Shown here: positions 32,136 to 40,055 of the stretch, piece after piece
Numbering within the stretch: the first letter of the stretch is position 1
Layout: every line of letters begins with the position of its first letter
Source: Clostridium omnivorum
Lineage (GTDB): Bacteria; Bacillota; Clostridia; Clostridiales; Clostridiaceae
Direction: 5' to 3'
DNA length: 64,000 nucleotides
Assembly (NCBI RefSeq): GCF_026012015.1
Contig: NZ_BRXR01000001.1
Coordinates: forward strand, 3,508,728-3,572,727
Notes under the pieces: generated by a model
The model's input: the letters and a program-made list of their open reading frames with translations, nothing else
Told to the model about the DNA's origin: nothing
Databases searched by the model: none
Program-made: the position numbers and the translations under genes

Positions 32136-33608
32136 ATGGATAAAGAAAAAGTATTAGTTGATTTAAAAAACATGTTGTTAGAAGAGCAAATCAATACAAA
32201 TTATGATGATTTATATGATGCAGCAGCGGACAGATATAAAAAATACGCAAAGGCTAAAAAGGTATTAGATGTTCCAGTGCCTACAGCAATTGTATATCCA
32301 AAATCTGTAGTAGAGGTAAGAAAGCTTTTGGTTTACTGTAATGAAAACGGTATCAACGTAATTCCTAGAAGTGGTAAAACAGCAACTGAAGGCGGTTTAG
32401 AGAACTGGAAGGAAATAGCCATTGTCATCGATGGTAAAAATCTTAATAAGATCATAAAAATAGACCCTTATAATATGGAAGCAACAGTACAGGCAGGTGT
32501 ACCACTGCAAGTATTAGAGGATGAGCTTAGAAAAATAGGATATACAGCTGGTCATTCCCCACAATCAAAACCAGTGGCTCAATATGGTGGACTAGTAGCA
32601 ACTAGAAGTATAGGACAATTCTCCACTCTATATGGTGGAATTGAGGATATGGTAGTAGGTCTTGAATGCATATTCCCAGATGGACATGTTGCAAGAATTA
32701 AAAATGTTCCTAGACGTGCTGGAGGACCAGATATAAGACATATTGTTATAGGTAACGAAGGAACCTTATGTTATATAACTGAAGTCACAGTTAAAATATT
32801 CAAGTTTTTCCCTGAAAATAATAGGTTTTATGGATACCTTGTAAAAGATATTGATACCGGGATTAAGGTATTAAGGGAAGTTATGGTGAATGGATATCGC
32901 CCATCTGTTGCTCGTACTTACTCAGAGGAAGATGCAAGACAACACTTCTATCATTTTTACAAAGGTAAATGCGTTTTGATATTCATGGCAGAAGGTAATA
33001 AAGGCATGGTAGAGGCTATATCTAGTGGAATAGAAGAAGCAGTTGAAAAATACAAAGATGGTATTGTTGAACAAGTGGACAGCAAACTCATTGAAGATTG
33101 GTTTAATCACCTTAATTGGTCACAGCAAGATATCGATGATGAAGTCCAAGGAATGATTGATAATGATAAGCATGATGGATTCACTACCGAAATTTCAGCT
33201 AATTGGGAAGTGATACCGCAAATTTATTACAATGTTATTAATAGAATTAGAAATGAATTCTCCCGTGCAAATGACTTAACTATGTTAGGCGGGCATTCAT
33301 CTCACAGTTATATAAATGGAACTAATATGTATTTTGTTTATAATTATGATATAAATTGTGCACCAGAAGATGAAATGAGAATTTATCACCATCCAATACA
33401 AACTATCATTGTAGAAGAAACCTTAAAGCTTGGTGGATCGATGTGTCATCACCATGGAATAGGAAAGTATCGTAATCAGTGGACAAAAGAAGAACATGGT
33501 ACAGCATACTATATGCTAGAAAAACTAAAAGAAGCCTTTGATCCAAAGGGTATCATGAACTTTGGAACAATATTTCCTCAAGAAGAAGGAATAAAATATC
33601 AAAAATAA
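32136..33608 (+). CDS. FAD-dependent oxidase of the AGPS/YgcU type
   Basis: 490 residues, start after GTAGGAGG. It belongs to the VAO/FAD_binding_4 family: IPRSGKTATEGG in the FAD-binding domain, PQSKPVAQYGGLVATRSIGQFSTLYGGIEDMVVGLE, and the C-terminal HHHGIGKYRNQW, which resembles alkyl-DHAP synthase and E. coli YgcU. AGPS-type enzymes act on ether or hydroxyacid substrates, whereas GlcD-type relatives oxidise 2-hydroxy acids. It is co-transcribed with EtfB and EtfA, implying that its FAD passes electrons to the ETF rather than to oxygen, as in lactate-dehydrogenase/EtfAB complexes. Substrate unknown. No membrane helix. Confidence 0.8.
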   Translation: MDKEKVLVDLKNMLLEEQINTNYDDLYDAAADRYKKYAKAKKVLDVPVPTAIVYPKSVVEVRKLLVYCNENGINVIPRSGKTATEGGLENWKEIAIVIDGKNLNKIIKIDPYNMEATVQAGVPLQVLEDELRKIGYTAGHSPQSKPVAQYGGLVATRSIGQFSTLYGGIEDMVVGLECIFPDGHVARIKNVPRRAGGPDIRHIVIGNEGTLCYITEVTVKIFKFFPENNRFYGYLVKDIDTGIKVLREVMVNGYRPSVARTYSEEDARQHFYHFYKGKCVLIFMAEGNKGMVEAISSGIEEAVEKYKDGIVEQVDSKLIEDWFNHLNWSQQDIDDEVQGMIDNDKHDGFTTEISANWEVIPQIYYNVINRIRNEFSRANDLTMLGGHSSHSYINGTNMYFVYNYDINCAPEDEMRIYHHPIQTIIVEETLKLGGSMCHHHGIGKYRNQWTKEEHGTAYYMLEKLKEAFDPKGIMNFGTIFPQEEGIKYQK

Positions 33609-33628
33609 AAATTAGTTAAAAGTTAAAT

Positions 33629-33646
33629 ACTATTTGCGCAAATAGT
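33629..33646. promoter_or_regulatory. 18-bp perfect palindrome inside the operon
   Basis: ACTATTTGCGCAAATAGT, 20 bases after the oxidase stop codon and without a T-tract, so probably an operator or RNA cruciform rather than a terminator. It sits at the head of the 220-base gap before the MFS gene, which may contain an additional promoter, though I see no convincing -35/-10. Confidence 0.4.
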
Positions 33647-33827
33647 TAATTAAATAATGAACAACTCAAATAATCTTTTATTTCTACAAGTGTTAAATCA
33701 AATCTTAAAATCTTAACTAATCTGTCCTTTAAGACTATACTTCATTTGTTTTACTAATTTATTGCAATTATAAACTTGGCTTGAGTAATAATTAAAAATA
33801 ATCCTAATAAATGAAAGGGGCAAATTT

Positions 33828-35120
33828 ATGAAAAATGATAATTTTAAAAGGTATTTTCAATTCATGCTAATTGTTTTAGCAGCAGGGGCAATTTATCCTA
33901 TAATTTATTTAAAAACAAATTATCAAGAAACTCTTTTGCAGGTCTTTAATATGACTTTACCTCAATTGAATTCTATTTATTCTGTACTAGGAATTGTATG
34001 GGTAATTGGTTACTTCCCAAGTGGATTGATAGCTGATAAATTCTCTGCAAAATGGTTAATAGCTATTTCACTTTTTGGAACAGCAGCAGGCGGCTTTTGG
34101 TTTGCTCAGATTCCTAGTTCCAGTAATGTAGCAATTATTTATGGTATTTGGGGTATATTCTCTGTATTTACTTTCTGGAGTGCTCATATGAAGCTTGTTA
34201 AGCTGCTATCTACTAAAGAAGAAGAAGGTAGATTTTTCGGAATACTTGATGGTGGACGTGGTGTTGTAGAAGCTTTACTTGCAAGCTTTGCACTTTATAT
34301 ATTCACAAAAGTATTAGGCGGAAGTACAAATTTAGCAGATAAAAGATCAGCAATGGTTTCCATTATATATATGTACACAATAGTTATATTTGTAATTGCA
34401 GTTCTTGTTACAATCTTTGTTGAAGATGATAAGAAGAGTGCATATCAAAGTAAAACTAGTGGAGGTTCAAAGCAAAAGGTTACTCTAGCTGACTTTGTAA
34501 AGGTATTCAAAAATAAGTATGTTTATATAATGGGCGGAATTATATTCATGTCCTATGCAGTATATTGGACAGTTTATTACCTTGGAGGGTTCCTTCAAAC
34601 AAATGCTGGTGTTGATGCAGTATCTGTAGCAGCTATCATGGTAGTTGTTCTTTGGATGAGACCCGTAGGTGGAGTTATTGGAGGCTTTTTAGCAGACAAG
34701 TTTGGAAAAGAAAAAACACTTGCTGGAGCACTTATAGGAGCTGTGGTTTGTCTTATATTAATAGCTAGTTTATCTGGTGCAGTAATAGGGAAGACAGGTT
34801 TCTATATTCTAATTGTAATAACAGGTATTTTTCTATATGCTATTCGTGGTACCTATTGGTCACTTCTTGGTGATGCAAAGATTGATATCAGCATAGTTGG
34901 AGCAGCTATTGGTTTCATATCTTTTGTTGGATACCTTCCAGACATTATTTTGCCAAAATTCAATACCTTCCTGTTTAATACCTTTGGAGGTAATGGCGGA
35001 TATAATGCATACTTCATAGCCAGTGCAATAATGGGCGTTATTGGTATAACATTAGTAGCTGTCTTTGCTACTCTAAATAAAAAGGAAAAAGTAACTAATG
35101 AAAATAATTTGTCTGTGTAA
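33828..35120 (+). CDS. MFS transporter (YqcE/YihN-like)
   Basis: 430 residues, start after AAAGGGGC. About 12 hydrophobic helices. The MFS motif between helices 2 and 3 reads GYFPSGLIADKFSAKW, and a second copy GGVIGGFLADKFGKE lies in the second half. The opening FKRYFQFMLIVLAAGAIYPIIYLKTNYQ and LDGGRGVVEALLASFALYIF resemble YqcE/YihN proteins. In E. coli yqcE sits in the ygc cluster next to the sugar kinase gene ygcE. It probably imports or exports the operon's substrate. Its end overlaps etfB by 23 bases, so expression is coupled. Confidence 0.85.
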   Translation: MKNDNFKRYFQFMLIVLAAGAIYPIIYLKTNYQETLLQVFNMTLPQLNSIYSVLGIVWVIGYFPSGLIADKFSAKWLIAISLFGTAAGGFWFAQIPSSSNVAIIYGIWGIFSVFTFWSAHMKLVKLLSTKEEEGRFFGILDGGRGVVEALLASFALYIFTKVLGGSTNLADKRSAMVSIIYMYTIVIFVIAVLVTIFVEDDKKSAYQSKTSGGSKQKVTLADFVKVFKNKYVYIMGGIIFMSYAVYWTVYYLGGFLQTNAGVDAVSVAAIMVVVLWMRPVGGVIGGFLADKFGKEKTLAGALIGAVVCLILIASLSGAVIGKTGFYILIVITGIFLYAIRGTYWSLLGDAKIDISIVGAAIGFISFVGYLPDIILPKFNTFLFNTFGGNGGYNAYFIASAIMGVIGITLVAVFATLNKKEKVTNENNLSV

Positions 35121-35892
35121 GTTCGTTCCTGATGTAGATAACTTTAAATATGATTATGAAAAAAATGTGCTGGTAAGAGAAAATGTAAAGTTAATTCTTA
35201 ACCCAGATGACGCTTGTGCACTGGCTTTTGCTCTAAGAATAAAAGAAAAGTATAAAGACACCTTCGTAGAAATAGTTAGTATGGCACCCTTAAGCATAAT
35301 TCCTTATTTAGAGGATTTACTAAGACGAAATGTGGACAAGGCTACCCTTATTTCTGATAGATTGTATGCAGGCAGTGATACTTACGTAACTAGTAAAATC
35401 ATAGCTAGGTATTTAGAAGATGAGGAATATGATTTTATTCTTACTGGAACTCATTCCTTGGATGGGGACACTGCCCACATCCCATCTCAAATTGCTGAAC
35501 TGCTTCAAATTGCTCAGCTATCAAATATTGTAAAGGTATATGAAGAAAGCCTAGATAATGATAGTATTGTTGTTCAGGTTGACTGTGAGAAAAACACAAC
35601 AAAATATGAAATAGCTCTTCCTTGTGTATTGAGTATAGGAAAAGAGAGTAAGTATAAATTACCTTTTATAAAATACAAGGATTTAGAGCTAGATGTAAAA
35701 GATAGAATATTAGTACTTTCAAATGAAGAACTAGGATTTTCTGAAAATGAAGTTGGCCTTGAAGGCTCCCTAACAAAAGTGAATAGGACATATACAAAGG
35801 AGTTTCTTAAAAAAGAAAAGGTAACAGTGCATAATGATGATGAAGGAATTGAAGTGGTGTATAAATTTTTAAAAGATAAGGGATTTGTATGA
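35098..35892 (+). CDS. etfB: Electron-transfer flavoprotein beta subunit (YgcR-like)
   Basis: 264 residues, starting inside the MFS gene. ETF-beta features: IICLCKFVPDVDNFKYDYEKNVLVRENVKLILNPDDACALAFALRIKEKY and the AMP-binding IAGTHS-like ILTGTHSLDGDTAHIPSQIAELL. With EtfA it makes a flavin-binding heterodimer that takes electrons from a dehydrogenase. It overlaps EtfA by four bases (ATGA). Divergent from housekeeping FixA/EtfB and closer in layout to the E. coli YgcR type. Confidence 0.88.
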   Translation: MKIICLCKFVPDVDNFKYDYEKNVLVRENVKLILNPDDACALAFALRIKEKYKDTFVEIVSMAPLSIIPYLEDLLRRNVDKATLISDRLYAGSDTYVTSKIIARYLEDEEYDFILTGTHSLDGDTAHIPSQIAELLQIAQLSNIVKVYEESLDNDSIVVQVDCEKNTTKYEIALPCVLSIGKESKYKLPFIKYKDLELDVKDRILVLSNEELGFSENEVGLEGSLTKVNRTYTKEFLKKEKVTVHNDDEGIEVVYKFLKDKGFV

Positions 35893-36854
35893 CAATGAAA
35901 AGAAGTTTAATCTACTTTGATGAAGAGGATTTTCAAAATTCTATAGATTTTTTAGAAGTAGTAAGTCAAATGTATAAAGATATTGAATATGAAACCTATG
36001 CAGTTTGTTTTAATAATAAAGGGGATGCTGCTGTAAGCAAGTTTGATTATTTAATATCTGTTAAAGATGAAAGAATAAGGAACTATGATATTTCAAATAT
36101 CACAAATTGTATAGAAGAATTGCAGAATAGCTATGCTTTTGACAGTATCCTTATACCAGCCACATATTTCGGAAGAATGCTAGCGCCTAGGCTTGCTATG
36201 AGACTTAAAGTAGGGTTAGTTGCTGATGTAACAGATATTAAAAATTGTAATGGCTTAGTGGAGATGGTGAGACCAGCCTTTAGTGGAAAAATTATGGCTG
36301 GTATAACTAGTAAAAACTGCAGCCCGATTATGATGAGTATTAGGCCAAATGTTTTTCATATTACTTCAGCCTTATCAAAAAACACTCAAACTATTAAGTT
36401 TCATCCGAGCACAGTAGAGGCAAGTAAGATTAGGCAGCTAGAAGTGAAGCAAAAGGAAAAAGCTAAGGATATAAGAGAAAGCAAAGTTTTGGTTTCTGGT
36501 GGCGGCGGCGTAATAGATAATTTTGAGCATCTAAGCTTGCTAGCAGATGAGCTAAATGCAATGGTAGCAGCTAGTAGAAGAATAGTTGATAGTGGTATTG
36601 CAACTAGAAGCATTCAAGTTGGTCAATCTGGAAAGACTGTAAGTCCCAAGCTATACATTGCACTTGGAATTTATGGTTCCCTTCAACATATAGAAGGGTT
36701 AAAAAATGTTGAAAATATAATTTCTGTAAACATAAATAAGGATGCACCTATTTGCAGTTTATCAGATATTGTTGTTGAAGGAGATGCCATAGAATTTATT
36801 GATAAATTAGTAAAAAAAATAAATGAAAATGGGAAAGAGGAGGAAAAATTATGA
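35889..36854 (+). CDS. etfA: Electron-transfer flavoprotein alpha subunit (YgcQ-like)
   Basis: 321 residues. The N-terminal half is a Rossmann-like ETF domain (ILIPATYFGRMLAPRLAMRL), and the C-terminal FAD-binding segment is conserved: VSGGGGVIDNFEHLSLLADELNAMVAASRRIVDSGI, QVGQSGKTVSPKLYIALGIYGSLQHIEGLKNVENIISVNINKDAPICSLSDIVVEGDAIEFI. It pairs with the preceding EtfB and should carry electrons from the FAD oxidase. Lacks the extra 4Fe4S ferredoxin domain of some bifurcating ETFs. Stop and SDR start overlap by four bases. Confidence 0.92.
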   Translation: MTMKRSLIYFDEEDFQNSIDFLEVVSQMYKDIEYETYAVCFNNKGDAAVSKFDYLISVKDERIRNYDISNITNCIEELQNSYAFDSILIPATYFGRMLAPRLAMRLKVGLVADVTDIKNCNGLVEMVRPAFSGKIMAGITSKNCSPIMMSIRPNVFHITSALSKNTQTIKFHPSTVEASKIRQLEVKQKEKAKDIRESKVLVSGGGGVIDNFEHLSLLADELNAMVAASRRIVDSGIATRSIQVGQSGKTVSPKLYIALGIYGSLQHIEGLKNVENIISVNINKDAPICSLSDIVVEGDAIEFIDKLVKKINENGKEEEKL

Positions 36855-37627
36855 ATATTACAGATTTTAACATGAATTATTTTTCTTTAAAGGGGAAGAA
36901 CGCAATTGTAACTGGAGGTAACACAGGACTTGGGCAGGCATTTTCCTTAGCATTAGCAAAAGCAGGAGCAAATATAATGATGCCTAGTATTATGCCAGAT
37001 GATCCTGAATTTAATAAGGTTATTGAAGCTGAAGGCGTAAAAGCTGTATACATGGAAGCTGATATTACAAAACCAAGTGTACCTAAGCAAATAGTTGAAA
37101 AATGTGTTGAAGTTTTAGGCTCAGTTGATATATTAGTAAACTGTGCAGGAATTTGTATTTGCAAGCCAGTTTTAGAATTTGGCAGAAGCGAATGGGATAC
37201 TATGATGTCAATTAATCTTACAGCAGCTTTTGAAATGACTCATGAAGTTATACAGTATATGATTCCACAGAAGAGCGGAAAGATTATTAATATATGCTCA
37301 ATGTTCTCCTTCTTAGGGGGACAATGGTCACCAGCTTATACTGCATCTAAGCATGGTATCGCTGGTTTAACAAAAACGTATTGTGATGAATTAGCACAAT
37401 ATAATATTCAAGTTAATGGTATAGCACCAGGATATTTTAAGACTAAAGCAGCAGAATTTTCAATGAATGATCCAGAAAGAAACAAATGGATTATGGACCA
37501 TACACCAGAAGGAAGATGGGGAGATGTTGCTGATTTAATGGGAGCAACTGTATTCCTAGCAAGTGAGGCTTCTCACTTTGTAAATGGTCATGTTTTAGCA
37601 GTTGATGGTGGTTTCTTAATGAGATAG
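36851..37627 (+). CDS. Short-chain dehydrogenase (KduD/YgcW-like)
   Basis: 258 residues. NAD(P)-binding TGGNTGLGQAF near residue 20, NCAGI, catalytic Ser in NICSMFSFLGG and YTASK with the Tyr-Lys pair, and C-terminal GHVLAVDGGFLM. It is a 2-deoxy-gluconate/gluconate 5-dehydrogenase-like SDR, converting a keto sugar derivative and its alcohol with NAD(P)H. E. coli YgcW belongs to the same family. Directly coupled to EtfA, followed by an RNA hairpin and then the kinase. Probably acts on the same carbon chain as the FAD oxidase. Confidence 0.9.
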   Translation: MNITDFNMNYFSLKGKNAIVTGGNTGLGQAFSLALAKAGANIMMPSIMPDDPEFNKVIEAEGVKAVYMEADITKPSVPKQIVEKCVEVLGSVDILVNCAGICICKPVLEFGRSEWDTMMSINLTAAFEMTHEVIQYMIPQKSGKIINICSMFSFLGGQWSPAYTASKHGIAGLTKTYCDELAQYNIQVNGIAPGYFKTKAAEFSMNDPERNKWIMDHTPEGRWGDVADLMGATVFLASEASHFVNGHVLAVDGGFLMR

Positions 37628-37646
37628 TAGAAATATAATTATTGCA

Positions 37647-37682
37647 AAACTAAGGTTTTTGTTTATGCAAAAGCCTTAGTTT
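37647..37682 (+). terminator. Internal hairpin between SDR and kinase genes
   Basis: AAACTAAGGTTTTTG (37647-37661) pairs with CAAAAGCCTTAGTTT (37668-37682), one wobble. It may be a partial terminator or mRNA processing site that sets the level of the downstream kinase, SurE and transporter genes. Confidence 0.55.
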
Positions 37683-37710
37683 CTAAGTATTTATTTAGGG
37701 AGGTATTGAC

Positions 37711-39144
37711 ATGAGCGATAAATTTATTGTTGGAGTAGATAGTGGTTCCCAAAGTACTAAAGTTTTTATTATTAACCAAAAGGGTGAAGTAATATGCAGT
37801 GCCAGTGAAGGTCTAAAGCCAATGATGGCAAGAGAACCTGGCTATGTTGAGCATCCGGATGATGATTTATGGGATAGCCTTAAAATAGTTTTTAGAAAAG
37901 TCATGAAGGAGTTTAAAGGTGATGCTAAGGATATAATGGGCTTGGGGCTTTGTTCTATTCGATGCTGCAGAGTATTTATGAAAAAGGATGGAACACTTGC
38001 TGAACCTGTTATGAGCTGGATGGATGTACGTTCTTATAAAAAGTATGAAGACCAACCTGAAATAGGTTACACTTGTCCGACTTCAGGGTATTTAACACAT
38101 AGATTGACTGGAGAATTCAAGGATACTGCAGCAAATGCTTTTCAATGGCAATTCCCTGTAGATATGGATACCTGGGATTGGTCTAAAGATGATGAATATT
38201 TCAATAGTTTTAATATCCCTAAAGAAAAATTACTAGAATTGCAGATGCCGGGTACAATACTTGGATATGTAACTGAAGAAGTAGCAAAAGAAACGGGACT
38301 TCCTGTCAATCTTCCAGTTGTAGCTACGGCAAATGATAAAGCAGTTGAAGCTCTAGGTTCAGGTCTTATAGAACCAAACGTTGGATTTATTTCCTTGGGA
38401 ACTTATATAGCTTCAATGGTATGTGGAAGCAAAAATGAGGCAGCTCCTTCAAACTTTTGGACAAATCTATCTTGTATTCCGAATAAATATTTGTATGAAA
38501 GTAATGGTATAAGGCGTGGAATGTGGCTTATATCTTGGTATAAAGGTATCATTGGGGAAGAATATGCAGCTAAAGCAAAAAGTGAAGGCTATTCTGTGGA
38601 AGATTATTTAGCAAAAGAAGCAGTTAATGTGCCAGCGGGTTCAGATGGATTACTTACTATCCCTGATTGGCTTGCTCCTGCAGATCAACTATATCGAAAA
38701 GGCGTTATCCTTGGATTTGATGAAAGACATACAAGAGGCCATATATATCGTTCACTTTTGGAGGGTATAGCTTTAACTTTAAAGAATAACTATGATGCAA
38801 TGATTGATGAGCTAGGTATAAAACCTGAAAAGATAATAATTTCAGGTGGAGGCTCTAATAGTGATTTATACATGCAAATTTTTGCAGATATGTATGGGGT
38901 GAAAACTGTTAGAAATGAAATTAATGGTGCAGCAGCCATAGGAGCAGCAATCTGTGTTGCTGTGGCTACAGGTATGTATAGCAGTTTTGACGAAGCAGTT
39001 AAAAATATGGTAAAGCAAAAGGATGAATTTATCCCAAATGAAGAAAATCATAAAATTTATAATAAAATAAATTCCGAAGCTTATCGTGATTTACCGAAGC
39101 TTATGGAAGAAACCTTAAAAACAGTTTATAAGGCTTGTAACTAG
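37711..39144 (+). CDS. FGGY-family sugar kinase (YgcE-like)
   Basis: 477 residues, start after GGGAGGTATTG. N-terminal phosphate-binding GVDSGSQSTKVFIIN, a mid-domain MSWMDVRS where xylulokinases have WxDxR, the C-terminal ATP site IISGGGSNSDLYMQIFADMYG and INGAAAIGAA. FGGY kinases phosphorylate glycerol, pentuloses, gluconate or related polyols. The E. coli YgcE homologue is uncharacterised. In this operon it likely phosphorylates the oxidised and reduced sugar derivative, and the product could be the RpiR ligand. Substrate not deducible. Confidence 0.9.
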   Translation: MSDKFIVGVDSGSQSTKVFIINQKGEVICSASEGLKPMMAREPGYVEHPDDDLWDSLKIVFRKVMKEFKGDAKDIMGLGLCSIRCCRVFMKKDGTLAEPVMSWMDVRSYKKYEDQPEIGYTCPTSGYLTHRLTGEFKDTAANAFQWQFPVDMDTWDWSKDDEYFNSFNIPKEKLLELQMPGTILGYVTEEVAKETGLPVNLPVVATANDKAVEALGSGLIEPNVGFISLGTYIASMVCGSKNEAAPSNFWTNLSCIPNKYLYESNGIRRGMWLISWYKGIIGEEYAAKAKSEGYSVEDYLAKEAVNVPAGSDGLLTIPDWLAPADQLYRKGVILGFDERHTRGHIYRSLLEGIALTLKNNYDAMIDELGIKPEKIIISGGGSNSDLYMQIFADMYGVKTVRNEINGAAAIGAAICVAVATGMYSSFDEAVKNMVKQKDEFIPNEENHKIYNKINSEAYRDLPKLMEETLKTVYKACN

Positions 39145-39182
39145 TTTATGCACATATAAAGTTATACCTAGGGAGGAAACCT

Positions 39183-39995
39183 ATGAAGCCTTTAATACTT
39201 GTTACAAATGATGATGGTGTTTACTCCCCAGGTTTATGTGCAGCTGCTGAAGCTGTACAAGACCTGGGAGATTTGCTTGTAGTTGCTCCAAGATATCAAC
39301 AAACAAGCATGGGACGGTCATTTCCTAAGAGCAGCGATGTTGGAATTATAGAAAAGGTTAAGTTAATAATAAATGGATGTGAAATAGAAGCTTATGGGGT
39401 GCATGGTTCTCCAGCACATGCGGTATCTCATGGTATATTGGAATTAGCTTATAAAAAACCAGACCTATGTATCAGTGGTATAAACTACGGAGAAAATTTA
39501 GGGCTTTCTATTACTTGCAGCGGAACAGTAGGTGCGGCTTTTGAAGCTGATAGCTATGATATTTCGTCTATTGCTGTTTCTAGACAGGCAGATTTAAGCA
39601 TTCAACATGCTAGTGATTATAAAAATATGGACTTTGAAGCTTCAAAAAAAATAATTAGGGAGCTGGCTGTTGATATACTGAAAAATGGGCTGCCTGATGA
39701 AATAAGTATTCTTAATGTTAATGTTCCAGATAATGCAGCTGCTAATACTGAGGTTAGAATTACGAAACAAGGCAGAAGCAATTATTCCGTATTCAAAAAA
39801 CCGGAAGTAAGAGATTTTAGTAAGAGTTATGTATTAAGCTCTGAAATGGATGCCCATATTAACAAAAGTGATAAGAATAGTGACGTGTATGCAATTTATT
39901 TTGATAAAGTAATTTCTATTACGCCTCTGACTTGGAATATGTCAGCAAATACTAATTGGGGATTTAAAAGGAGTAGTTCGAATACTAACAATTAA
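39183..39995 (+). CDS. surE: SurE-family phosphatase
   Basis: 270 residues, start after GGGAGGAAACC. It has the SurE signature VTNDDGVYSPG at residues 7-17 with the metal-binding D-D, the active-site-proximal Ser in QQTSMGRSF, and GINYGENLGLSITCSGTVGAAFEA. SurE proteins are metal-dependent nucleotidases or broader phosphomonoesterases, cytoplasmic. Being in a catabolic operon rather than beside pcm or rpoS is unusual and suggests it has been recruited to dephosphorylate a pathway compound, perhaps opposing the FGGY kinase. Confidence 0.9.
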   Translation: MKPLILVTNDDGVYSPGLCAAAEAVQDLGDLLVVAPRYQQTSMGRSFPKSSDVGIIEKVKLIINGCEIEAYGVHGSPAHAVSHGILELAYKKPDLCISGINYGENLGLSITCSGTVGAAFEADSYDISSIAVSRQADLSIQHASDYKNMDFEASKKIIRELAVDILKNGLPDEISILNVNVPDNAAANTEVRITKQGRSNYSVFKKPEVRDFSKSYVLSSEMDAHINKSDKNSDVYAIYFDKVISITPLTWNMSANTNWGFKRSSSNTNN

Positions 39996-40055
39996 GCGTA
40001 ATAGAAGTATTACATTTATGGAAAAATACCATAGATGATTAGGAGGGGCAAAATA

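Noticed and set aside
33760-33828. Second sigma-54 promoter before the MFS gene (TTGGCTTGAGT)
   Set aside because: The -12 TTGC element is missing at the required distance.
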